A DNA stretch of 35,667 bases, from positions 1 through 35,667 of IMG/VR virus record IMGVR_UViG_3300007734_000624. The stretch is one strand, 5' to 3'. The notes beneath the pieces are model-generated. The model was not told where the DNA came from and ran no database searches. It worked only from the letters and a program-made list of their open reading frames with translations. This document shows positions 21,087 through 28,928 of this stretch, piece after piece; position 1 is the stretch's first letter, and the number at the start of each line of letters is the position of its first letter. The stretch comes from a virus. Made by a program: the position numbers and the translations under genes.

Positions 21087-23926
21087 TCGGCCACCTTCTT
21101 CGGCTGAGGCCTCGTGTGCGATTTCCGCACGGCGGGCGGCACATTCGGACCATGGAACTTGTCGTAGAGCTTCCAGCATTCGGGAGTCAGCTTGGTCCCC
21201 TTGACAAGCATCTCGTGAGTCACCGCAACGAACTCCAGCCTGTTCGTCCGTCCGTACGGACGGTATCCGCCTGCTGCCGCGATGGCGTTCTCGTCCGCGC
21301 TGAGGGAGACCTTTTGCGATATGAATCCCCTGCTCCAGACATGCTCTCCGCGCGGAGCCGCCGCATGGTGAGCATGCGCAAGCTCGTGAACCATGTTGTC
21401 GACCGACGGACCCGACGCTGGATTGAAGATGATCGCTCCATCCGAATGCCTCCAGTATGCAGCGGCTCCGTCCTGCTTGAAATGCTCGTCCCACATGCGC
21501 TGCGATGGAACGAATACCGCATTCCCTCCAGTCGCTCGAGAGAAGAAGTGACTGGAAGCGACCGCCGCATATGCGACCTGCGCTGCATCTACGGCATCCA
21601 TCTCTACGCCGTCTGGGGTTGCCGACAGGTCGCAGCCAGCTCTCTTAGCAATGGCCGTGTAGACCTTCTGAGCGGCTGCATCCACCTTTGCCTTGAGCGC
21701 GGCTCCGCCGATCCTCTCCGCATCCTGCAAAGCCTTTGCGAGAGGGCGCAACGCATCTACGGGATCTGCGATGGGAAGCCCTTCGTTTGCCGCCTTTGCC
21801 GCATCGTCTATCTGCTTAGTAATCACAGCGCCAGCCTCTGCCAGCTTTGTCTTTACTTCTTGGGGTGCGTCGATCGTGCCGAGTGCCGATGCCATGATGC
21901 CGACATCGGTCTTCAGCAAGGCATGGTCGACATCATCGCCTGACCATCCTCCCTCAGTCGTCGATGGCTTCTTGGACGAGCTGGAAGCATCGGATGATCC
22001 GCCGCCGTCACCGCCTCCGCATTCGTTCCCAGCTTGGAAGCCTCCAGCTACCGTGCCGCAGTTCTTGATCTCCATCGCCGCGGCTGCGATGGAGACTGAG
22101 CTGCCGCATGAACAAGGCGGAGCCGCCTTGCCCGACTGGCACATCTGGAACGCGATCGCGATCGCCTGCTCGTGCGGGTATCCCTCGCCGATGAGCTTGG
22201 AAATCTTGGCAGACACGCACTCCTGAAGCGGGTCAGCTTTCATGCTGATGTCGTTTGCCTTGGTCGGCGTAACCGCGGCGGGTGCAGCTGGAGCTGGAGT
22301 AGCCGAGCTCGGCACGATCGGGCTGAAGATCGAGTCGATGACCGTCTGGGGGATCGACGGGAAGGCCGCTGCCGCGATCGCCCGTGCCGACTCGAGCGGG
22401 AGCTCGCCCGACTTGGCCTGAGCGGCCAGCGTGACGAGAGAGGAAATCTGGGCTCCGTTGAGTGCCGTATTCGCCACGGGCTGCCCAGCCGCAGGCTGGG
22501 GCGCGTCCGTAGGGCTGGGAGGCGTTGCTGGAGCTGGGGAGGGTAGTTGCCCTGCCCCGCCATCGAGGGCTGGGAGCGCATCTCCGCCCGTTCCCTGAGC
22601 TGGCTGGGCTGGCTGCCCTCCGAGGGGCTGGCCGCCCACATGGAGCTTGTCAGCCTCGGGATCGGGGAGAGCGTCCAGACCCTGCTCCTGCCGTGCCTCG
22701 TTCGCGGTCATCCAGCCGCCGCTGACCGCCGCCTGCCGCTCCGCGAGATCCTGCTGCCGATTGCTCGGCACGGGATTGTCGTACGCGAGGATGGCATCGC
22801 CCTCGAGTCCGAACATGGGCAGCAGGCGCTGGTTCAGGATCTCTTCATCCATACGTGCCAGCGGGAGGACCGTCATCTCTCGCCAGCTCGTGAAGCCAGT
22901 CTGCGCCGACGCGAGGTTCGGGTCGTTTGCCTTCAGCATGCTGACAGGCACGCCAAAGACGGCAGCAATCTCCTCGACCACCGCCTCGCGGCCCGTGATG
23001 TCCTTCGGCGGGAACTGGAGCGGCTTCAGGTCGATCTCTTGGTTCGCGATGAGGAAGCTGCCAGACTTCCGCGTACCTTGCAGCTTGTCTTTGAGCTGCT
23101 CCTCGAAGACGGCCATGTCGTCCTCGCTCGCCGCTCCCTTGATGCTGACCAGATAGTCGGGGCGACCTTGGTTCTTGAAGGTCGAGAGGTCCATCTCGTG
23201 AAGCGCCGTGTTTGCCGCAGCGACACCCCATGCCGCCTCAAGCTTGCCCATGCCGTAGAGCAGGTCGCGGGGATTCGGCCGCTTGAAGTGAATCACCTCC
23301 TCGGGGGTGAAGCGCACCTCGGATTCCCTGCTGCGCCCGTAGACATAGCCATCTACGAACCGTTCCTCGCTGGGGATGATGCGGGTCCATTGCGGCGGCA
23401 TCGGATACAGCTGCGACGGCACTCCCATGCTGGGATCGGTCACGACATGCAGGTACGCATTGCCAGTCAGCTCCTGCCACACCACGCGCAGCACGGTCGC
23501 GTCGAATCCGTTCAGCCACGGGTTGCTGACCGAGAGCAGGCGGAGCAGCGGATGGTCGTCGGTGACCTCCTCGAAGTCCGAGCCGATCTCGGCTGCCTTG
23601 CGCATCACCGCGACGCTCGGGCGCATGCGGCCGTCTCCGAGGAGATAGGCCTTCCTCTCGTTCTCGACCCGCCGCGTACGCCAGAGCTTCGTGCGGCTGC
23701 CTCCGTTGCGAATGTAGAGACGCAATGGCAGGGCGGCGACGGCATTCGCGTTGATCGATGCCGCCGCATAGACCCAGCTCGAGAACGAACGCACGCCGAG
23801 CTCGTGGCTGAACGGAGGAGCCGCTCCATCCTTCCCGCTGCCCGAACGCATCACCGCGTGGTTCCATGACCGAGGGGAGGATGCCTTGATTCCGAGGAGC
23901 TTCGCGATGAAAGAGGGTTTCGGCAT
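21083..23926 (-). CDS. Portal protein with C-terminal metalloprotease-like domain (947 aa)
   Basis: The first ~430 residues are an HK97-type portal: SFSSWVYAAASINANAVAALPLRLY (about 47-71), NPWLNGFDATVLRVVWQELTGNAYLHVV (135-162), EEVIHFKRPNPRDLLYGMGKLE (209-230), EEIAAVFGVPVSMLK (318-332). A P/A/G/Q-rich linker follows (430-490), then a CVSAKISKLIGEGYPHEQAIAIAFQMC module (570-596) and a Gly/Ser-rich spacer (620-660). Residues ~665-935 look like a folded domain with HELAH at 847-851 and FVAVTHE at 893-899 downstream (possible third ligand E898). This is about twice the usual portal length. The ATG at 23926 shares a base with the terminase stop. The frame is open throughout, so the fusion is not an obvious sequencing artefact. 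Confidence 0.88.
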   Translation of the reverse strand: MPKPSFIAKLLGIKASSPRSWNHAVMRSGSGKDGAAPPFSHELGVRSFSSWVYAAASINANAVAALPLRLYIRNGGSRTKLWRTRRVENERKAYLLGDGRMRPSVAVMRKAAEIGSDFEEVTDDHPLLRLLSVSNPWLNGFDATVLRVVWQELTGNAYLHVVTDPSMGVPSQLYPMPPQWTRIIPSEERFVDGYVYGRSRESEVRFTPEEVIHFKRPNPRDLLYGMGKLEAAWGVAAANTALHEMDLSTFKNQGRPDYLVSIKGAASEDDMAVFEEQLKDKLQGTRKSGSFLIANQEIDLKPLQFPPKDITGREAVVEEIAAVFGVPVSMLKANDPNLASAQTGFTSWREMTVLPLARMDEEILNQRLLPMFGLEGDAILAYDNPVPSNRQQDLAERQAAVSGGWMTANEARQEQGLDALPDPEADKLHVGGQPLGGQPAQPAQGTGGDALPALDGGAGQLPSPAPATPPSPTDAPQPAAGQPVANTALNGAQISSLVTLAAQAKSGELPLESARAIAAAAFPSIPQTVIDSIFSPIVPSSATPAPAAPAAVTPTKANDISMKADPLQECVSAKISKLIGEGYPHEQAIAIAFQMCQSGKAAPPCSCGSSVSIAAAAMEIKNCGTVAGGFQAGNECGGGDGGGSSDASSSSKKPSTTEGGWSGDDVDHALLKTDVGIMASALGTIDAPQEVKTKLAEAGAVITKQIDDAAKAANEGLPIADPVDALRPLAKALQDAERIGGAALKAKVDAAAQKVYTAIAKRAGCDLSATPDGVEMDAVDAAQVAYAAVASSHFFSRATGGNAVFVPSQRMWDEHFKQDGAAAYWRHSDGAIIFNPASGPSVDNMVHELAHAHHAAAPRGEHVWSRGFISQKVSLSADENAIAAAGGYRPYGRTNRLEFVAVTHEMLVKGTKLTPECWKLYDKFHGPNVPPAVRKSHTRPQPKKVAE

Positions 23927-25137
23927 TAGACGACCTTCAGGATGAGCGGCCTGTGCTTGCGCTTCGCGGCCAACGCAAGTGCGAGGGCGCACACGCCGTC
24001 GTCGTGGCCAGCATTGGCCTCGTACACGACCCGCCCTCCGCTATATCGGAAGCCGAAGCTGTCAAGCTCAGCTCGCAGCCAGCCGTCAGGGTAGCGGATC
24101 TCCCGACCTTGGATCGCAGATGCCAGTCCTTCCATGAGCTGCTGCTTGCTCTGGGAGGTGAATCTCCACCCCTTCACGCCCTTGCATTGCCTCGCGATGT
24201 CCTCGACGATCGGATCGCCCACGCCCGTCGAGTCGATGAATGCCGTCTTGTGGCCGATCATCGACATGATGCGCGTGCGGGTCGCTCCCCAGTCGCCGTG
24301 CCAACGCTCGAGCACGCAGACGGATCCCGATGCATCGAGGCCGCAGACGACCGTCCAGTCGACCGATTTGGCGAGGTCGATGCCGTAGGCCACGGGAGGC
24401 TGCGTACTGAGCTGGCCGATGCACGATCGGATGGCATCGACCCCGAATGGATTCGAGCCATCGTCAGAAGCCTCCGCCATGTAGAGCTCGCGAAATACTG
24501 GCTCGGGGAGAATGGCCTTCGCCTGCTGGATCTCGTCGGACTCGAGGATGCCTCCATCGACGGCATCGAGTGCGGTGAGCTTGTGATACGCCATGTTGGG
24601 CATCCCAGCCTCCGCCATCCGAGCAAGTCGGTAGCACCAGTTCTTCCGACCCTTGACATTGCCGATGATGCGCAGCGGTCCTCGAGTCGCGGTCAAGGTC
24701 GAGCGCACGGCGTTGAATGCCTCCTCTGGGCATCTCGTCGCCTCGTCGATGACCGCCGCCGAGACATCGTCGCCGTAGAGCGTGTCGGGATTGTCCGCCG
24801 ACTTGAACCACATCGTGGCTCCGTTCAGCAGGCGGATCGAGAGCGTGCTCTCGTTCGCGGTCCATGCCACGGCCGTCGGGTCGCTCTCTCGCAGCATCCT
24901 GACCATGCGTGCATATGCGACGGTTTTGGTGACGGAGAAGGTCGGGGCGACCCACCAGTACGCCCCGACCCCGCCGTTCCATGCCTGAGTCAGCAGCCAA
25001 AGCAGGCAGCCAGCCGTCTTGCCGCTCTTCGTCGATGCCTCGATGATGACGATGCGGGCAGGATCGCAGATCGCGGCATGCTGCTTCGGATACAGAGCTG
25101 GAAGCTCTGGAGGAGCGATCGTGATGCCATTAGCCAC
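23926..25137 (-). CDS. terL: Terminase large subunit
   Basis: 403 residues. ATPase: Walker A-like EASTKSGKT (33-41), Walker B AAVIDEA (127-133) with catalytic E132, and the coupling region around LRIIGNVKG (155-163). Nuclease: GIDLAKSVDWTVV (252-264, D254), FIDSTGVGD (300-308, D302) and HDDGVCALALA (378-388). It drives DNA packaging at the portal and cuts the concatemer. Its start overlaps the preceding small gene by 8 bases. Confidence 0.95.
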   Translation of the reverse strand: MANGITIAPPELPALYPKQHAAICDPARIVIIEASTKSGKTAGCLLWLLTQAWNGGVGAYWWVAPTFSVTKTVAYARMVRMLRESDPTAVAWTANESTLSIRLLNGATMWFKSADNPDTLYGDDVSAAVIDEATRCPEEAFNAVRSTLTATRGPLRIIGNVKGRKNWCYRLARMAEAGMPNMAYHKLTALDAVDGGILESDEIQQAKAILPEPVFRELYMAEASDDGSNPFGVDAIRSCIGQLSTQPPVAYGIDLAKSVDWTVVCGLDASGSVCVLERWHGDWGATRTRIMSMIGHKTAFIDSTGVGDPIVEDIARQCKGVKGWRFTSQSKQQLMEGLASAIQGREIRYPDGWLRAELDSFGFRYSGGRVVYEANAGHDDGVCALALALAAKRKHRPLILKVV

Positions 25138-25450
25138 TCGATCCGCCGACCTTCAAGGTGATCGGCAGGAGCTGGATCGAGTCCGTCGGCTTGCCCTCGT
25201 CGAGACGCTCGATGCGGTCGGCCGCCTGCAATGCCGAGAGGTTGTCCCGCTGCATGGCGACGAGGATCTCGACCGCGCGCAGGCGTTCCCTGTCCGACCG
25301 TGCGTTCGCGATCAATCCAGTCACCACGCGCGGCAACTGGTCCATGAGCTCGTCGGGGATGTTCCATCGTCCCTCGATGGCACGGCGGATGAGCCGCGCG
25401 CCTGCGCGCTCGTGCTTCTTCTCGATGATGCGTTTTGCCTTGCGAGTCAT
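25130..25450 (-). CDS. Putative small terminase subunit (106 aa)
   Basis: 106 residues, basic at the N-terminus (MTRKAKRIIEKKHERAGARLIRRA), then helical (PDELMDQLPRVVTGLIANARSDRERLRAVEILVAM). It lies directly before the large terminase and overlaps it by 8 bases, the normal place of the small subunit that recognises packaging sites. No clear helix-turn-helix signature is seen, so identity rests on position. The start overlaps the phosphoribosyltransferase-FolE stop by ATGA, which couples packaging to the modification genes. Confidence 0.6.
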   Translation of the reverse strand: MTRKAKRIIEKKHERAGARLIRRAIEGRWNIPDELMDQLPRVVTGLIANARSDRERLRAVEILVAMQRDNLSALQAADRIERLDEGKPTDSIQLLPITLKVGGSSG

Positions 25451-26355
25451 AGCATCGACAGCAGCTGGGACTTGACGGCTGGATCCTCGGACAAGCAGCC
25501 GTGAAAGCTGCTGGTCACCATCTCGGCATCTGGCTGGCGCACGCCTCGGCAACCCATGCACGAGTGGTGCGCCTTCATCACACACGCGGTCCCAGCCGAG
25601 AAGACCGAACGATGGAGCGTCTCGGCAATCTGCCGAGTGAGCCGCTCCTGAAGCTGTGGCCGCCGCGCGAAGACTTCGACCAGACGGGGAATCTTCGACA
25701 GGCCTACGACCTTGCCCTGCGGCATGTACGCGACCACGGCCGTGCCAGAGAACGGCAGCAGGTGATGCTCGCACATGGAGGTGAAGCGGATGCCGCGCAC
25801 GGTCACCATCTCGTTGTTCGAGTCGGTGAACATCGTGCCGAGGCAGGTGACAGGATTCTCCCGCAGGCCGCCAGTCATTTCTCCGAGCGCCTTGACGACT
25901 CGGCGCGGCGTATCGATCAATCCCTCGCGCAGCGGGTCTTCACCGATGAACTCGAGCAGGCGCACGACCGCATCCTCCGCTCCCGTTCCCTTCTCCCACG
26001 GGAACTTGAGCCAGCTGTCCACGAGGGTGGCATTGGGCGCGCTCTCGAGCGGGGAATGTCCCTTGCGATAGAGCGCGTCAGTGCGCAGCCCTGCCTTGAG
26101 GTACGGCTCCATCGTCCGCCCGCTGTCGACGAGGTCGTCGATGACGAGGATGCGATGCTTCTCCTCGAGCGACACTAGCGACTCGACCGTCTCGTCGGGA
26201 AGCAGGATGCGGCACTTCAGCTGCTTCGCAACGAGCATGGCGGGGATGAGGCCGCCCATCGGCACGCCGAAGACCGCCTCGATCTTGCGGCGCTTGTAGT
26301 GCTCCGCGATCTCCTCGCAGCGGGCCGCGATCTCCGACCACTTCAGCTCGATCAT
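25447..26355 (-). CDS. folE: Phosphoribosyltransferase-GTP cyclohydrolase I (FolE) fusion
   Basis: 302 residues in one frame. Residues 1-120: type I phosphoribosyltransferase, with FGVPMGGLIPAMLVAKQL (29-46) and the PRPP-binding motif RILVIDDLVDSGRTM (68-82), close to GPT/xanthine-guanine types. Residues ~122-302: GTP cyclohydrolase I, with EDAVVRLLEFIGEDPLREGLIDTPRRVVKAL, FTSMCEHHLLPF (C195, H198 as zinc ligands), KVVGLSKIPRLVEVFARRPQLQERLT and HHSCMGCRGV (C266 as third ligand). FolE makes dihydroneopterin triphosphate, the entry to preQ0. The fused domain may supply GMP from free guanine. ATGA overlaps exist at both ends. Confidence 0.93.
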   Translation of the reverse strand: MIELKWSEIAARCEEIAEHYKRRKIEAVFGVPMGGLIPAMLVAKQLKCRILLPDETVESLVSLEEKHRILVIDDLVDSGRTMEPYLKAGLRTDALYRKGHSPLESAPNATLVDSWLKFPWEKGTGAEDAVVRLLEFIGEDPLREGLIDTPRRVVKALGEMTGGLRENPVTCLGTMFTDSNNEMVTVRGIRFTSMCEHHLLPFSGTAVVAYMPQGKVVGLSKIPRLVEVFARRPQLQERLTRQIAETLHRSVFSAGTACVMKAHHSCMGCRGVRQPDAEMVTSSFHGCLSEDPAVKSQLLSML

Positions 26356-26999
26356 CGGACCCTCCAGAGCTTGTGATGCTGAGGGGAGAGCCGCCATTGC
26401 GGGTTCCGCTTCACGAGATCGAGGCACCAAGCGATCGCTCGGGGATCGCTCGATAGCCCGTCGAATGCGGGCGAGATGAGCTGGTGGTCTGCCTTGACCA
26501 TCGTGCGCGGGATCTCCTGCCCGTGTCCCCTGACATACTTGACCTCGTGCGCACGGCGCTGCTTGATCGCGTGCTCGGCGACCTTCGGCGACACCGTGAT
26601 CCAATCGAGCGGCAGAGCGTCGATGTTGACCGATCCGTTTGTCTCGATCGCGAGACGCATGTGGATGGCATGGCAGGCATCGCAGAGCTCTTGGTCGAGC
26701 TGGAGGGCTGGCTCCCCTCCCGTGAAGACGATCCAAGGCGAGTAGCTCTCAAGCCATTCTCCGCCGATGCCGAGCTTGATCGTCTCGACGATCGCGGCAA
26801 CCAGCTCGTCCAGCTTGTAGTCCCTGCCCGACTCGAACTCGGTGTCGCAGTCGAAGCCTCCGATCGACTTCGGACCCGCCTCCTTGGCGCAGCGGAGGTT
26901 GCATCCCGTGAATCGGACGAAGCAGGACATTTCGCCCGCACGCACGCCTTCTCCCTGCGGAGACCAGAAGATTTCGTTTACGCGGTAGTGCCGAGCCAT
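26352..26999 (-). CDS. queE: QueE-like 7-carboxy-7-deazaguanine synthase
   Basis: 215 residues. QueE hallmarks are RVNEIFWSPQGEGVRAG (6-22), FTGCNLRC (30-37), CDTEF (51-55), WIVFTGGEPALQL and LAIETNGS. It is a radical SAM enzyme converting 6-carboxytetrahydropterin to 7-carboxy-7-deazaguanine. The cluster-binding cysteines are unusual: C33, C37 and C51 (CX3CX13C) in place of the common CX3CX2C, with an inserted KEAGPKSIGGFD loop. Starting at 26999 it overlaps queD by 22 bases, with a weak GAGG upstream. It ends in ATGA with the FolE fusion. Confidence 0.9.
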   Translation of the reverse strand: MARHYRVNEIFWSPQGEGVRAGEMSCFVRFTGCNLRCAKEAGPKSIGGFDCDTEFESGRDYKLDELVAAIVETIKLGIGGEWLESYSPWIVFTGGEPALQLDQELCDACHAIHMRLAIETNGSVNIDALPLDWITVSPKVAEHAIKQRRAHEVKYVRGHGQEIPRTMVKADHQLISPAFDGLSSDPRAIAWCLDLVKRNPQWRLSPQHHKLWRVR

Positions 27000-27391
27000 A
27001 TGGCGATGTCCTCGATGGTCGCGACCACGGTCGCGCTGTCTGTTTCCGTGAGTGAGAGCTCAATGACCTCGGGCAGCTTGCCTCGGCATCGAGCGAGAAG
27101 ATAGGCGGCCATGTGCTCCGCGCTCGTCGCGAAGGGAAGAACCACCGCATCTGGCACGGCACGGGCGACGGGGTCGGCCTCGTGCGCGAGCGTGCGATGG
27201 TCCAGCTCATCGAAGATCGGGGACAGCCATCGGTCGATCTCCGCGAAGAGGATGCCAACACCCTTGCCCGTCGGCTTGACCTCGAGCGTGACCTCGACCC
27301 CGTAGCGATGGCCGTGAAGCCGAGAGCACTTGTCGTTCAGCTCGGCATTGCGATGGGCTGCGTAGAAGCGGAAGCGGCGCTTGATCTTCAT
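26978..27391 (-). CDS. queD: QueD, 6-carboxy-5,6,7,8-tetrahydropterin synthase
   Basis: 137 residues. Zinc ligands H13, H26 and H28 are present in AAHR and LHGHRYG, with catalytic C22 (DKCSRLHGH) between. LDHRTL (63-68) gives the Asp/His pair, and TSAEHMAAYL and LTETDSATV complete the family pattern. It converts dihydroneopterin triphosphate from FolE to 6-carboxytetrahydropterin, the QueE substrate. Start overlaps the queC stop as ATGA. Length is normal. Confidence 0.93.
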   Translation of the reverse strand: MKIKRRFRFYAAHRNAELNDKCSRLHGHRYGVEVTLEVKPTGKGVGILFAEIDRWLSPIFDELDHRTLAHEADPVARAVPDAVVLPFATSAEHMAAYLLARCRGKLPEVIELSLTETDSATVVATIEDIAIWLGTTA

Positions 27392-28071
27392 TGCGCGTCT
27401 CCCTCGTCGTCGAGATCGTACGGCGTGTCGTCGTCCACTCCCGCGATCTCGAAGGCCTCGATGCGCTCGACGCAGGTCCCGCATCGCCCGCAATGGATGT
27501 GGGCTCCCTCGTAGCAGCTCCATGTGTGGCGCATGGGGGCATCGATGCGGTCGCCCAGCTCGACGATCTCCGCCTTCGTCTTGTCGAGGAACGGAGCGAG
27601 CAGGCGGAAGTTCTCCGCATTCCAGTTGCCGCTCCTGACGGCCATCTCGAAGTCGGTGCAGAACTCCTCGCGGCAGTCGGGATAGATGGCGTGATCGCCG
27701 CCATGCGCAGCGAAGGCAACGCCGTCGAATCCGATCGCGAGAGCGTGCGCAGCGGCGATGGACAGCATCATCATGTTGCGGTTGGGGACGACCGTCTTCT
27801 TCATCGACGGAGCGGCGTAGTGTCCCTGCGGGACATCGACCGCCTCGTCGGTGAGCGAGCAGTTCGGCAGGAGCTTGGACATCCAAGCCATGTCGATCTC
27901 GATCCGCTCGACCCCGAGGATGGCTGCGACGCTCTTCGCGTAGTCCAGCTCCCGAGCGTGGCGCTGCCCGTAGTTGACCGACAGACCCTTGACCTCGTGA
28001 CCCTCGCGGATCAGCTTCGCGACCAGCACGGTCGAGTCGAGCCCTCCCGACATCAATGCGACGATCCTCAT
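27388..28071 (-). CDS. queC: QueC, 7-cyano-7-deazaguanine (preQ0) synthase
   Basis: 227 residues. The PP-loop ATPase motif SGGLDSTV is at residues 8-15; NYGQRHARELDYAK, VPNRNMMMLSIAAAHAL, GDHAIYPDCREEF and the zinc-binding C186, C194, C197, C200 set (WSCYEG..HCGRCGTC) are all as in QueC. It converts 7-carboxy-7-deazaguanine to preQ0 with ATP and ammonia. There is no glutamine-amidotransferase (GAT) extension, so it should stop at preQ0 formation. ATGA overlaps on both sides. Confidence 0.95.
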   Translation of the reverse strand: MRIVALMSGGLDSTVLVAKLIREGHEVKGLSVNYGQRHARELDYAKSVAAILGVERIEIDMAWMSKLLPNCSLTDEAVDVPQGHYAAPSMKKTVVPNRNMMMLSIAAAHALAIGFDGVAFAAHGGDHAIYPDCREEFCTDFEMAVRSGNWNAENFRLLAPFLDKTKAEIVELGDRIDAPMRHTWSCYEGAHIHCGRCGTCVERIEAFEIAGVDDDTPYDLDDEGDAQ

Positions 28072-28928
28072 GCGGTGACTCCTCGAAGGTGCGAGTTCAT
28101 CATGTCCTGAGCGTATGCGGCATCCCGATACATCCATGCGACCATCGTCTGGTACGCATGCTTGCCAAGTCCATGGCGATAGCGGTACTCATCGACGAAG
28201 GTGAACTCGAAGGACGAGGTGTGCTTCATCGGCAGGCAGTAGCGGAGCGGAGCGGTCGGAGAGCTGGCATCGCAGCTCTCGCACGGCGCGGTGAGGAAGC
28301 TGGGGCAGATGCCGACACCGAGCGCATGGATCCATTCGACGGGCAGGCTCTTGCGCGACTCCTCGATGCGGCGGAGGATCTTGGCCTGCGTGCGCCGATC
28401 GGCTCGGACGAGGTTGCCGATCGCGACTCGGTCGTAGGTCGATGCCAGCTCCTCGAAGTAATCCCACGGGTCGTTGAGCGCATGGAACACGGGGATGGGT
28501 GCGTATCCCAGACCCTCCAGATGCGCTCGGACTTCCCTCTTGCCCTCGACTCCTCCGAGGTCGATCTCGACATATCCCCAGCAGGACGAGCGCATGCGGT
28601 CGATGACCTTCCGCCACTTCACGAGGAAGTCGGCGCTGCCCTCGATCTCGTCGAATCTGGTCTTCACGGCTTGGCTGAACGGCACGCCCATCTTGCGCGA
28701 TGCTTCGACCGCAACGCCGAACACGCCGCTGTCGATGAAGAGCCTGCCGCCGTCGTCGATGAATGCATCGAGCCCGTCGAGATCCTTGTCGCGTGCCATG
28801 TACGGGGCTGCGACGAGCAGGGACTTGTGGCAGCGTCCAGCCGTCGCAAGCGAGTTCTCGAACACCGAGACGAAGAACAGGTGCCGTTCATCCCGCGACC
28901 AGACCCCATCGGTCTTGCGCAGGCTCAT
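28068..28928 (-). CDS. dpdA: DpdA-like DNA guanine transglycosylase (TGT family)
   Basis: 286 residues. TGT/DpdA pattern: LFIDSGVFG (63-71, with D66 in the nucleophile/base-binding region), YVEIDLGG (119-126), PIPVFHALNDPWDYFEELAST (145-164), RVAIGNLVRA (167-176) and EWIHALGVG (198-206). The C-terminal CPSFLTAPCESCD (C208, C216, C219) may bind zinc. DpdA exchanges guanine in DNA for preQ0. No canonical tRNA TGT, QueF or QueA is present and all preQ0 genes are adjacent, which supports a DNA role. The ATG at 28928 overlaps the ParB-like stop (ATGA). Confidence 0.88.
   Translation of the reverse strand: MSLRKTDGVWSRDERHLFFVSVFENSLATAGRCHKSLLVAAPYMARDKDLDGLDAFIDDGGRLFIDSGVFGVAVEASRKMGVPFSQAVKTRFDEIEGSADFLVKWRKVIDRMRSSCWGYVEIDLGGVEGKREVRAHLEGLGYAPIPVFHALNDPWDYFEELASTYDRVAIGNLVRADRRTQAKILRRIEESRKSLPVEWIHALGVGICPSFLTAPCESCDASSPTAPLRYCLPMKHTSSFEFTFVDEYRYRHGLGKHAYQTMVAWMYRDAAYAQDMMNSHLRGVTA

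Noticed and set aside
22547-23869. Plus-strand open frame of 440 codons opposite the portal gene
   Set aside because: The portal assignment on the minus strand is secure. The plus frame has no recognisable motif and the R/L/H-rich look of an antisense frame.
26352-28928. Interpretation of the Que genes as a tRNA queuosine pathway
   Set aside because: No QueF, QueA, QueG or canonical tRNA transglycosylase is present, while a DpdA-like enzyme is encoded directly beside them. DNA modification is the simpler reading.
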